This document shows positions 43,724 through 51,403 of a stretch of DNA of 52,673 nucleotides, piece by piece. The position numbers and the translations under genes were made by a program. Below the pieces are notes generated by a model that saw only the letters and a list, made by a program, of their open reading frames with translations, was not told the origin of the DNA and made no database searches. The stretch is from Thermoplasmata archaeon (GTDB lineage: Archaea; Thermoplasmatota; E2; DHVEG-1): the NCBI GenBank assembly GCA_014894395.1, contig JADBLO010000072.1, positions 1 to 52,673 on the forward strand, in the 5' to 3' direction. Every line of letters begins with the position of its first letter. Within the stretch, counting starts at the first letter, position 1.

Positions 43724-43745
43724 ATTAATATAATAATATATTAAT
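43724..43745. promoter_or_regulatory. AT-rich inverted repeat in divergent promoter region
   Basis: ATTAATAT pairs with ATATTAAT (43724-43731, 43738-43745). It may be an operator or overlap TATA boxes for both directions. Confidence 0.35.
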
Positions 43746-43762
43746 GATTAATTGCTAATCAT
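43744..43762. promoter_or_regulatory. Inverted repeat ATGATTA/TAATCAT, candidate operator
   Basis: ATGATTA, spacer ATTGC, TAATCAT: perfect 7+7 repeat between two divergent RHH-encoding genes, a site suited to an RHH dimer pair. Confidence 0.45.
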
Positions 43763-43824
43763 CGGTATTCTTTGTTCGCACATAGTCTTTTAATTAACCT
43801 GATTTTCTCGGTTTTAAAAATAAA

Positions 43825-43840
43825 TGTTTAACTGTTTAAC
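43825..43840. promoter_or_regulatory. Tandem TGTTTAAC repeat just before the RHH-NuoE gene
   Basis: Two exact copies of TGTTTAAC end 14 bases before the start codon. RHH proteins often bind short repeats, so self-repression is possible. It could also serve as part of the promoter. Confidence 0.4.
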
Positions 43841-43854
43841 ATGGAAGGATGACT

Positions 43855-44655
43855 ATGGCAAAAGGAAAAACAAAATCTCATTTTGTTGGAGTACGTTTAA
43901 CCGAAGAACAGAAAAAGGCGTTATACACATTACAAAAAACCTCTGATTTGAGTAAAACAGATATTCTTCTTAGGGGACTTGAAATTCTTTCAGAATACTA
44001 TGCACTTGGCCTTGATCAACCTCCGTTGAATGAAGAATTGAAAAAACTTGAAGAAGAGGCAATCAAGCATCTCTACGCACTTAAGCAAATCAAACGAAGA
44101 GAAGAATCTGTAAAACACATGATTCAAGAACTCCGAGAAATAGACGAAATCATTGATGACTACGACGGGGAGAAAAGCGCTCTGATACAAATTCTTTTAA
44201 AAATCCAGGAGAAAAATCATTGGCTTCCAAAACCAGCTTTGCTGTGGGTATCTGAGCGGTTAAACATTCCGATGTCTCAGATACTGCATATCGCAACGTT
44301 TTACAAGTCATTTAGTCTTGAGCCCCGCGGGGAACATCTTGTCCGTGTATGCTTAGGAACCGCTTGTCATGTTCGCAACGGGCCAAAAATCCTGGAGGCT
44401 GCTGAACAATATCTTGGTATTCGATCGGGGGAAACGACCCCGGATATGAAGTTCACGCTTGAAAGCGTTAATTGTCTGGGCTGTTGTGCCTTGGGACCTG
44501 TGATGATTGTAGATAATGAATATCATGGTAAATTAACGTCTTCACAGGTTTCTGATATCCTGTCAAATTACCGCATCGGAGAACTAACCATGACGAAAGA
44601 ACAACAGAAACTTGCTCCGATCGCACTGAAACAACCACCAGCTAGACCAATGTAG
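43855..44655 (+). CDS. NuoE-like [2Fe-2S] subunit fused to ribbon-helix-helix DNA-binding domain
   Basis: About 266 residues; ATG 43855 was chosen since GGAAGG is at good spacing (ATG 43849 is in frame). Residues 8-50 form an RHH domain (HFVGVRLTEEQKKALYTLQK and LSKTDILLRGLEILSEYYAL). A charged coiled-coil-like linker (60-105) follows. From 108 on the NuoE/24-kDa thioredoxin-like domain has CLGTAC (C166, C171) and CLGCC (C207, C211) as [2Fe-2S] ligands. NuoE passes electrons with NuoF in NADH diaphorases. The fusion to a DNA-binding domain is unusual and would place the transcriptional control inside the redox subunit. First gene of a three-gene operon. Confidence 0.87.
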   Translation: MAKGKTKSHFVGVRLTEEQKKALYTLQKTSDLSKTDILLRGLEILSEYYALGLDQPPLNEELKKLEEEAIKHLYALKQIKRREESVKHMIQELREIDEIIDDYDGEKSALIQILLKIQEKNHWLPKPALLWVSERLNIPMSQILHIATFYKSFSLEPRGEHLVRVCLGTACHVRNGPKILEAAEQYLGIRSGETTPDMKFTLESVNCLGCCALGPVMIVDNEYHGKLTSSQVSDILSNYRIGELTMTKEQQKLAPIALKQPPARPM

Positions 44656-44665
44656 GTGATATCAT

Positions 44666-46567
44666 ATGGTACAATGCTCGACTGTTAGAGATTTAGAAAA
44701 CCATCGACAAGCTCTTCTGAAACAGAGAAACTCCAAAAAACTCTGCATTGCTATCTGCTCAGGAACAGGCTGTCATGCGTATGCAAGTGAAAAAGTCGTC
44801 GCTGCTTTTGAAGAACAACTAAAAAAACAAAACATGGAAATCATGGTTGACATAAAAAGAACAGGCTGCCATGGGTTTTGTGAAAAAGGACCTATCGTGG
44901 TTATTTACCCGCATGAAATTTGTTACTGCAAGGTAACACCTCAGGACGTACCCGAAATTATCACTCATACGATTCAACAAGGAAAACCAGTGGAACGATT
45001 ATTATACACAGACCAAAAGACAGGAAAACCCATCCTTCTTGAAACAGACATCCCCTTTTATAAAAATCAAACAAGGTTGATTTTTGGCAACAACCGAAAA
45101 ATCGATCCAAAAATCATTGATGACTATATTGCTCTTGGTGGATATTCGGCTTTGGCAAAAAGCCTTAGTGCGATGACGCCGCAGAAGGTTCTTGACGAGG
45201 TAAAAAAAGCGAATCTTCGAGGACGAGGCGGTGGCGGGTTCCCTACTGGGAGAAAATGGGAAACGACAAAAAATGCTTCTGAGGAACCAAAGTATGTTAT
45301 TGTGAACTGTGATGAAGGTGACCCGGGGGCGTATATGGACAGAAGCCTTATGGAAGGCAACCCTCACAGCGTCTTAGAAGGTTTAATCATTGGTGCATAC
45401 GCGATAGGTGCCCATGAAGGCTATGTGTACGTACGACAGGAATATCCCTTAGCTGTGGAAAATACTGAACATGCGATAAAACAAGCCATGGAGTATGGGC
45501 TTCTTGGGAAAAACATTCTTGGCTCTGGTTTTGATTTTACGATTAAAGTCCATCGAGGCGCTGGAGCGTTTGTCTCCGGGGAATCCAGCGCGCTTATGTC
45601 CGCTATCGAAGGACGTGTCGGCGAACCACGTCCTAAATACATTCATACCGCGGTGAATGGTTTATGGAACAAACCAACCTGTTTAAACAACGTAGAAACC
45701 TGGGCGAATGTTCCCTTTATCATTAACAACAGTGCCCAATGGTTCGCGAGCATGGGTACGCCTACTAGTACAGGTACGAAGATTTTTTCCCTTGTCGGTA
45801 ACGTGAATAACACTGGTTTAGTTGAAGTACCTATGGGGATAACATTACGGGAGATCATCTATAACATTGGTGGAGGAATCCCAAATGGGAAACGCCTCAA
45901 AGCGGTTCAAACCGGTGGTCCGTCGGGCGGATGTATCCCTGAGAAGTATCTAGATCTGACCGTTGATTTTGATGAATTGTACAATGTCGGATCCATGATG
46001 GGATCTGGCGGGATGATTGTCATGGATGAGGATACCTGCATGGTCGATATCGCTCGGTACTTCGTCAATTTCCTTTCCCAGGAATCCTGCGGGAAATGTA
46101 TCCCTTGCCGTGAAGGCCTGCGGCAGATGGTGAGTATCTTAAATGATATCACAAACGGCAAAGCACTTGAAGAAGACGTCGAGCTTCTCGAAGAACTCTG
46201 TGAAGTTGTGCAAATGTCAGCATTATGTGCTTTAGGACAATCAGCTCCAAATCCGATTCTGAGCACGTTGAAATATTTCCGTGACGAATATGACGCACAT
46301 TTACGCGGTGAATGCCCAGCGAAAGTCTGCAAAGGACTCATCCAATATACTATTGATCCAGTGAAATGCAAAAAATGTGGACTATGCGCAAAGAATTGCC
46401 CGGTTGACGCTATCACAGGAGATAAAAAAGAACTCCATCGCATTGAAATAGAGCAATGTATAAAATGCGGAAACTGCCTTGAGAGCTGTAAATTCAATGC
46501 AGTGATCAAAACAACAGGAAAACAGAAAGAATTTCTGAAAAAACAACTACCGAATATCACGAGGTGA
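44666..46567 (+). CDS. NADH-binding diaphorase subunit (NuoF/HydB/HndC-like)
   Basis: A 633-residue flavo-iron-sulfur protein. Residues 28-75 form a thioredoxin-like [2Fe-2S] domain (C31, C36, C68, C72). The NuoF core has LRGRGGGGFPTGRKWETTKN (NADH/FMN) and NCDEGDPGAYMDRSLMEGNP. A [4Fe-4S] site ESCGKCIPCREGLRQM is present, and two ferredoxin-type clusters close it (CKKCGLCAKNCPVD and CIKCGNCLESCKFNAV). This is the layout of the B subunit of electron-bifurcating NAD-hydrogenases and NADH-ferredoxin oxidoreductases. It sits ten bases after the RHH-NuoE gene. No hydrogenase gene is near. Confidence 0.93.
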   Translation: MVQCSTVRDLENHRQALLKQRNSKKLCIAICSGTGCHAYASEKVVAAFEEQLKKQNMEIMVDIKRTGCHGFCEKGPIVVIYPHEICYCKVTPQDVPEIITHTIQQGKPVERLLYTDQKTGKPILLETDIPFYKNQTRLIFGNNRKIDPKIIDDYIALGGYSALAKSLSAMTPQKVLDEVKKANLRGRGGGGFPTGRKWETTKNASEEPKYVIVNCDEGDPGAYMDRSLMEGNPHSVLEGLIIGAYAIGAHEGYVYVRQEYPLAVENTEHAIKQAMEYGLLGKNILGSGFDFTIKVHRGAGAFVSGESSALMSAIEGRVGEPRPKYIHTAVNGLWNKPTCLNNVETWANVPFIINNSAQWFASMGTPTSTGTKIFSLVGNVNNTGLVEVPMGITLREIIYNIGGGIPNGKRLKAVQTGGPSGGCIPEKYLDLTVDFDELYNVGSMMGSGGMIVMDEDTCMVDIARYFVNFLSQESCGKCIPCREGLRQMVSILNDITNGKALEEDVELLEELCEVVQMSALCALGQSAPNPILSTLKYFRDEYDAHLRGECPAKVCKGLIQYTIDPVKCKKCGLCAKNCPVDAITGDKKELHRIEIEQCIKCGNCLESCKFNAVIKTTGKQKEFLKKQLPNITR

Positions 46568-46572
46568 AATGT

Positions 46573-47190
46573 ATGGCTACTCTTTCATTAACCATTGATG
46601 GGAAAAAAATTCAAGCAGAAGAAGGAACAACCGTGCTTCAAGCCGCACACAAAGCAGGCATCAACATCCCAACGTTGTGTCATGATGACAATTTAGAGCC
46701 GTACGGCGCCTGTAGATTTTGCATGGTGGAAATTGAAAAAAACAACAGGAAGAAGTTAGTCGCATCGTGTTGTTATCCAGCGGAAAGTGGACTTATTGTA
46801 CAAACGAAAACAGAGAATACGGATAAAATACGAAAACTTCTCGCAGAGCTCTTACTTTCCGTTTCTCCTAGTGGTGCTCATGTTGATATAGCGAAACAGT
46901 ATGGTATTGTCCGCTCTCGATTCAAACAAGCAGAGAATCCGGAATCCCCCTGCAGCTTATGCGGTCTTTGCGTACGGTATTGTGCCGAGGTAAAAAAGAA
47001 ACATGCGGTGTGCTTTGTCGGTCGTGGGATTGACCGTACTGTCGCATTAGTACCTGGAGCGTCTGATACCTGTTCGTCTTGCAGGGAATGCTTTGATGTC
47101 TGTGATGCAGGGAAAATCGTTTATCTTGTGGACATGGTCCAGGAAATCTCTTGTCCACCACTCCGATCAGTACGTTCCCGGTCAAAATAA
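46573..47190 (+). CDS. NuoG-N/HoxU-like iron-sulfur subunit
   Basis: About 205 residues from ATG 46573, six bases after GAGGTG; GTG 46564 in frame would add three residues. The first 80 residues are a plant-type [2Fe-2S] ferredoxin domain (CHDDNLEPYGACRFCMVEI with a later C in SCCYPAE). The His-Cys box ligands are not obvious. Then CSLCGLCVRYCAEVKKKHAV and CSSCRECFDVC are two [4Fe-4S]-type sites. That is the small HoxU form, without the catalytic domain. It would pass electrons from NuoE/F to an unknown partner. Confidence 0.88.
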   Translation: MATLSLTIDGKKIQAEEGTTVLQAAHKAGINIPTLCHDDNLEPYGACRFCMVEIEKNNRKKLVASCCYPAESGLIVQTKTENTDKIRKLLAELLLSVSPSGAHVDIAKQYGIVRSRFKQAENPESPCSLCGLCVRYCAEVKKKHAVCFVGRGIDRTVALVPGASDTCSSCRECFDVCDAGKIVYLVDMVQEISCPPLRSVRSRSK

Positions 47191-47196
47191 TTAGAA

Positions 47197-47216
47197 GTTT
47201 TTTTTCTGAAAAAAAC
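47197..47216. terminator. Bidirectional A/T hairpin terminator
   Basis: GTTTTTTT pairs with AAAAAAAC between the convergent ends of the HoxU-like gene and the zinc-ribbon gene; pyrimidine-rich DNA follows. Confidence 0.5.
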
Positions 47217-47232
47217 ATTCTTTCTTTTCTTT

Positions 47233-47595
47233 TTATTGTGCATCAGTGACTTTATCGATGCACCAGATTTCCCGATCAACGGTTACTGTGATTCGATCCC
47301 CTTTCTTCAATCCTAACGAACGAATACAGTCACGCGCGTCTTCCCATAACACTGATAATGTTTTTCGTTCTCCATCATCTAAACGTGTATGGATCGCCCA
47401 CGGACCTATAAATCCAGGGACCTCAGGTTTTATCCCCTTAAAAACACCTTCATATTTTTCTAAAAGAAGAGGTGTACCATGATACCCGCACACCTTACAC
47501 CTGTAATCTATGGTGGGTTTATTTAAAACAACATCTTTAATGATCTCCTGCTGGATTTGTTTACCACCACATTGCGGACAAGTAGTAAGCTCCAT
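47233..47595 (-). CDS. Zinc-ribbon hypothetical protein
   Basis: A 120-residue protein with two CxxC pairs (CPQCGGKQ and CKVCGYHG) forming an N-terminal zinc ribbon, then a small beta domain (LKKGDRITVTVDREIWCIDK). Family not recognised. It is convergent with the diaphorase operon and is the last gene before the third tRNA-Thr copy. Confidence 0.6.
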   Translation of the reverse strand: MELTTCPQCGGKQIQQEIIKDVVLNKPTIDYRCKVCGYHGTPLLLEKYEGVFKGIKPEVPGFIGPWAIHTRLDDGERKTLSVLWEDARDCIRSLGLKKGDRITVTVDREIWCIDKVTDAQ

Positions 47596-47711
47596 ACATA
47601 TTGCCTCGCGAATATAGTATAATAATCATAAGCAGGACTATATAAGTTTTCCTATCAAGTAACCAAGCGTATTATTCCTTAAAATGGTAGGAATCCAGAC
47701 ATTTTTTACTC

Positions 47712-47726
47712 ATTCCTTCGGCGGCT
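47712..47726. repeat. tRNA-Thr 3' end copy, att-like repeat 3
   Basis: ATTCCTTCGGCGGCT matches the tRNA-Thr 3' end at 14 of 15 positions in the same orientation. With repeat 2 it brackets the 43.0-47.7 kb diaphorase segment. Confidence 0.65.
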
Positions 47727-47814
47727 TCTTCACCCTTAAAATTTTCTTTTTTATCAATTTTTATATTTTATAATGACTTGACTTTGTCACAATAATTTTT
47801 TTTCCTTTTTTTCT

Positions 47815-48216
47815 CTATCTTTTTTTATAAGCTTTTGATCGTGTTCGTTCTATTCTTTCTTTTTCCAATATTGAGATAAGGATGCCCAGCTGCTGCGATT
47901 TGACTTTTGAGAGAGGAAAACATTGTCTCTGCGGGCATTCGCTGTCAAGGACCGCACCGTTGTTGTCTTTATCGTAGACTATCGGGTAGAAAGAACATCC
48001 TTTCGGTCGATGTTCGTAAATAGTACATTTTTCACCAGTATGGAACACGCATCGCCCTTGAGAGTTCTTAAGTTGTAGCCACCCACCGTGTTCCCTTAGA
48101 AAAAACGCGTGGCCGTACCCTAATTTTTGTATTTTTTCGATATCGTGATATGACAGCAACATATTCGTTTCTTTGCAGCATTGTATGCATTTTGTTTCAA
48201 GGCAGCGGTTCGACAT
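47815..48216 (-). CDS. YkgJ-family cysteine cluster protein
   Basis: A 133-residue protein with the YkgJ/CxxCxxCC pattern: CIQCCKETNMLLSYHDIEKI, then CVFHTGEKCTIYEHRPKGC. The cysteines bind a metal or iron-sulfur cluster. Function of the family is not established; members often act in metal or protein maturation. Stands alone. Confidence 0.8.
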   Translation of the reverse strand: MSNRCLETKCIQCCKETNMLLSYHDIEKIQKLGYGHAFFLREHGGWLQLKNSQGRCVFHTGEKCTIYEHRPKGCSFYPIVYDKDNNGAVLDSECPQRQCFPLSKVKSQQLGILISILEKERIERTRSKAYKKR

Positions 48217-48554
48217 ACGGCATCATCCCTAATATCGCAAAGTATTAAAAACCATTTTGTGTTTCTTATATCTTAGAATAACGATGTATCCTTCTGAAAA
48301 AGGGAGGAAAGGGGAAGTTGAAGAGCAAAAAAAGAGCTTTCATCTTATAACTCTGCAACCCCCAAAAGAAAATACTTATTGGCAATATAAATGTTTCTCA
48401 AAAGGTCTTTATACTAGCTTATACAAGCCCCTATGCGAAACATTAATAACATTAAATGGTATAGTGGCTCTCTAGTCTCCTAGACAAAGAAAGGTAATAA
48501 AAGAGCCAAAAAATCAGCTCTTATTAAGACAATATATCATGGGGGAAAAAAATT

Positions 48555-49088
48555 ATGGCTAAAAGTAGCAGAAAACAAATAGACCAGGATGAGAAGCGAG
48601 TAATTGAGCAGCTGCAACGAAATTCCAACGAGAGTATAGACAAAATCGCAAAAACCTGCGGGTTTTCCAGACAGAAAGTATGGCGCATTATTAAACGACT
48701 CGAGAACAACAAAACAATTTGGGGATACACAGCAATACCAGATAAGGAAAAACTAGGTGTGCGCCACTACATCATGTTGATCAAACGATCGAACGAGCCT
48801 GCGAACGACGTCATTGATGACGTTATCGATGGATTCAAGAAATATTCAGGGAAAAACCTTGGTATTTTCGTCCAAACCGCCTGCATGCTCCATGGTCAAT
48901 ATGATGTGATGCTCTGTTTCACCGCAAAAGACATCATCGTTGCAAAACGATTCACTGAGTTCATCAATAAGAAATACTCGACATACATCAGAGAAATCAT
49001 GATGTTGGAAGATATTTTCTCAGTGAGAATCAGCGGCATGATGAATCCAAAAGTCGATGACCTAAAAGAATTCTTCAAGACAAACTAA
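48555..49088 (+). CDS. Lrp/AsnC-type regulator (paralog 2)
   Basis: A 177-residue regulator: HTH KRVIEQLQRNSNESIDKIAK with FSRQKVWRIIKRLENNKTIWGY and then a ferredoxin-like domain (HYIMLIKRSNEPANDVIDD; ACMLHGQYDVMLCFTAKDI). It closely parallels the protein at 33986-34513. GGGGG lies 9-13 bases before the ATG. The preceding 300 bases (48217-48554) hold no supported gene. Targets unknown. Confidence 0.8.
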   Translation: MAKSSRKQIDQDEKRVIEQLQRNSNESIDKIAKTCGFSRQKVWRIIKRLENNKTIWGYTAIPDKEKLGVRHYIMLIKRSNEPANDVIDDVIDGFKKYSGKNLGIFVQTACMLHGQYDVMLCFTAKDIIVAKRFTEFINKKYSTYIREIMMLEDIFSVRISGMMNPKVDDLKEFFKTN

Positions 49089-49207
49089 TTCGTTTGAGGG
49101 CAATGCCCTCCCCATTCTCCTTTTTTATAGAGTAGCATATTATTCACAAATAAAATGTACATCACGTCTTTTTTATGAAGTATTTCGAGAAAGAGAATTA
49201 GGAGAAG

Positions 49208-49271
49208 GGGTCTAAAAAGTCTGGGAGGAAAAGAATGAAAAAGATTTTTTCAATTCAATTCTTTAGACCCC
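49208..49271. repeat. Inverted repeat with 44-base loop, in a 400-base gene-free gap
   Basis: GGGGTCTAAA (49208-49217) pairs exactly with TTTAGACCCC (49262-49271). AAGAAT and ATTCTT inside can extend the stem. The gap 49089-49489 has no supported gene; the repeat may be a processed RNA, terminator or protein site between the Lrp and TBP genes. Confidence 0.45.
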
Positions 49272-49489
49272 CTCACATTCCCCTGAATGAGAAACAGGTA
49301 GATAAATATAACTCCCTGATCTCCCCGCAAATACAATGACCAGCAACGAACCAAATAATATTCATCACCGGTACCCCCCAGATTACTTCTTCCGTAATTA
49401 TCAGAAAACACTTTAAACGCATGCAATAAAAAAAAGATTGGGGGAACTCTTCCTGCAAAGAGCTCTTTTTTCACCGAACCCGAATTATA

Positions 49490-50041
49490 TTAATGATGGA
49501 TCAGACCAAGTGAAGTGAGTTCCTGAGATAGTTTCTCCACCGCAAGGGAAACATCCGTGATCTTCCGTGCCCCCGTGCACACGATCTTCCCAGAGCCAAA
49601 CAGGAGCATAGCCACTTTAGGTTCTTTGATACGATAGACAAGTCCGGGGAACTGCTCTGGCTCATACTCAACGTTTTCTAACCCAAGTGCCATGGCAACC
49701 TCATTGAGGTTCAACTCGCCGCCAAGATCAGAAATCGCGACAATGTTCTGAATGACGATCTCAGGGTCTTTATAGACCTCGACACCTAATTTCTTCAGTT
49801 TTTCCGCAATGATATTAATCGTGGTTCTAACGTCCTCAATATTTTTCGCACCAGTACAATTCGCCTTCCCACTCCGAAACAAGAGGGTAGCAGTTTTTGG
49901 ACTACTCAACCGATACACAAGCCCAGGAAATTGCTCTGGCTCATATTCCGCTTCTTCCAATGATTGTGCGATAACGTCCAAATCCAATTTATCGGAAAAC
50001 GACGTTGACGCAACAATATTTTCTACTTTTACGTCTGGCAT
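49490..50041 (-). CDS. tbp: TATA-box binding protein (canonical)
   Basis: A 183-residue TBP with both pseudo-repeats intact. Repeat 1 has PEQFPGLVYRL and LLFRSGKANCTGAK; repeat 2 has PEQFPGLVYRI and LLFGSGKIVCTGAR, which hold the paired phenylalanines that kink TATA DNA. It recruits TFB and RNA polymerase. Its start overlaps the preceding TBP gene's end by 13 bases, so the two are co-translated. This is the expected general factor. Confidence 0.95.
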   Translation of the reverse strand: MPDVKVENIVASTSFSDKLDLDVIAQSLEEAEYEPEQFPGLVYRLSSPKTATLLFRSGKANCTGAKNIEDVRTTINIIAEKLKKLGVEVYKDPEIVIQNIVAISDLGGELNLNEVAMALGLENVEYEPEQFPGLVYRIKEPKVAMLLFGSGKIVCTGARKITDVSLAVEKLSQELTSLGLIHH

Positions 50042-50589
50042 ACATTTTCCTTCTTTTTTATACCAAATGATAACAGTTTCTCCAACATTTTATCAAGAGC
50101 AACAGTAACGTCTTCAAGCCTGATTCCGTTGCAGACAATCTTCCCCGAATCAAACAGCAATATAACAGTGTTTGGGTCATCTCCTTTATAAACCAATCCA
50201 GGGAAAACCTTCCGGTTATATTCCACGGTTTGTAGGGATTTCGCGAGACGTCGTAATTTCAACGACTGGTGTAGATCAGTTGACACGGTCACGTTCATTA
50301 CCTCAATCTCTGGTGTTTCTTCCAACGGTACACCAACGACATTCAGACGATCAGTAACCATTTTAACGACTTCATGGACCTCATCCATGCTTCTCGGCCC
50401 GGTCACCACTACGTTCCCCATGGAAAACAGGGTTGCCATAGAGCGTGGTTTAGAAAACTGCATTACTATTGCAGGAACCTCGTCAGGATTATACGTTACA
50501 TCGGGGAGAATTCCCGCAAGTTCCGATAAATCCAACGACGACGAAATTGTAAAAGACACAACGATGTTTTCCACCGAGACCTCAACCAT
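50029..50589 (-). CDS. Divergent TATA-box binding protein paralog
   Basis: A 186-residue TBP. Repeat 2 retains FPGLVYKGDD and LLFDSGKIVCNGIR, but repeat 1 reads DEVPAIVMQFSKPRSMATLF, so the intercalating F of FPGL is replaced by V, and the G(K) region is SMGNVVVTGPR. A normal TBP bends DNA with both halves, so this one probably has a half-altered DNA contact. It is first in a tandem pair and may serve an alternative or regulatory promoter class, as in multi-TBP haloarchaea and methanogens. Expressed together with the canonical TBP. Confidence 0.88.
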   Translation of the reverse strand: MVEVSVENIVVSFTISSSLDLSELAGILPDVTYNPDEVPAIVMQFSKPRSMATLFSMGNVVVTGPRSMDEVHEVVKMVTDRLNVVGVPLEETPEIEVMNVTVSTDLHQSLKLRRLAKSLQTVEYNRKVFPGLVYKGDDPNTVILLFDSGKIVCNGIRLEDVTVALDKMLEKLLSFGIKKKENVCQT

Positions 50590-50665
50590 AATAAGATTTC
50601 TCTCCTTGAAGTATATAAAGGCTTTTTATAAACATTTCGTAAAAAACGAGGTTATCGAAAAAAAC

Positions 50666-51403
50666 CTACCACACTTTATCAATATCGATGTCATCTTCCT
50701 CACCAGCTACCGCCTTTTTCTTCCTGTTGGTTTTTTCCTCATTCGCTTGATCTAGGATACCGTGGAACTCATGGGTTCTCTCATAGATTCGTTGTTCACA
50801 GTTCGAAACCACGAGCTCCCCTCGGGTTTTTTCAATGAGACCACGGACCATGTCCTGCTTCTTTTTAATAGGAACCAATGCCGAAGGATAATCAAAACTC
50901 ATGATCGCATCATAGATCCGGTCCATATGCTGCAGGTACTCGTTTGCTTTCGCGGTATTTCCGCCCAGCATAAAATCCAGGGCGCCGCGTCGCAGCTCAC
51001 CCACGACATCACACAGCCCAAGCAGGTACGCGCTATACGTGGTTTGAATTGTATCCGGGTCAGGGAGATCCTGCCCTTTCATGATGTTATACAGACAGTG
51101 AATCTCGACAAACTCCTGGGCCGCATTCTCCACAAATCCCGCATGAAAAATATCAGGATGATCCCTGGTAAAATCATATAACTGCGCAAGCTTCGCAGAT
51201 GCTTGTTTAATATAATTCTCCGCCTCATCCATCTGATCGCGGTGGAGCTGCTGAATGCCTCTTCGACAACAAATAATAATATCCCGGGAAGTCTTTAACG
51301 CATCTTCCCGTATTTTTTCCTTCTCCCCGATATGATGATCAATCTTTTCGATGATGCCATCAAGATTCTTCATTGCGTTACTGGGGATGTCTTTTCTACT
51401 CAT
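50666..51403 (-). CDS. Translin family protein
   Basis: A 245-residue, almost fully helical protein with the translin fold: KIREDALKTSRDIIICCRRG, then YIKQASAKLAQLYDF and DVVGELRRGALDFMLGGNTA, matching archaeal COG2178. Translin binds and cleaves single-stranded RNA or DNA as a ring. Its ATG overlaps the serA stop as ATGA, so it is translationally coupled to serA, an unusual pairing without clear reason. The C-terminal tail is charged (TNRKKKAVAGEEDDIDID). Confidence 0.87.
   Translation of the reverse strand: MSRKDIPSNAMKNLDGIIEKIDHHIGEKEKIREDALKTSRDIIICCRRGIQQLHRDQMDEAENYIKQASAKLAQLYDFTRDHPDIFHAGFVENAAQEFVEIHCLYNIMKGQDLPDPDTIQTTYSAYLLGLCDVVGELRRGALDFMLGGNTAKANEYLQHMDRIYDAIMSFDYPSALVPIKKKQDMVRGLIEKTRGELVVSNCEQRIYERTHEFHGILDQANEEKTNRKKKAVAGEEDDIDIDKVW

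Noticed and set aside
45907-46560. 217-codon frame opposite the NuoF-like gene
   Set aside because: Low-complexity serine-rich translation on the strand opposite well-conserved iron-sulfur motifs.
48257-48475. 72-codon plus-strand frame in the gap before the Lrp gene
   Set aside because: No domain, no clear start signal, lies in AT-rich intergenic DNA.
49250-49474. 74-codon minus-strand frame in the Lrp-TBP gap
   Set aside because: No support beyond being open; overlaps an inverted repeat.
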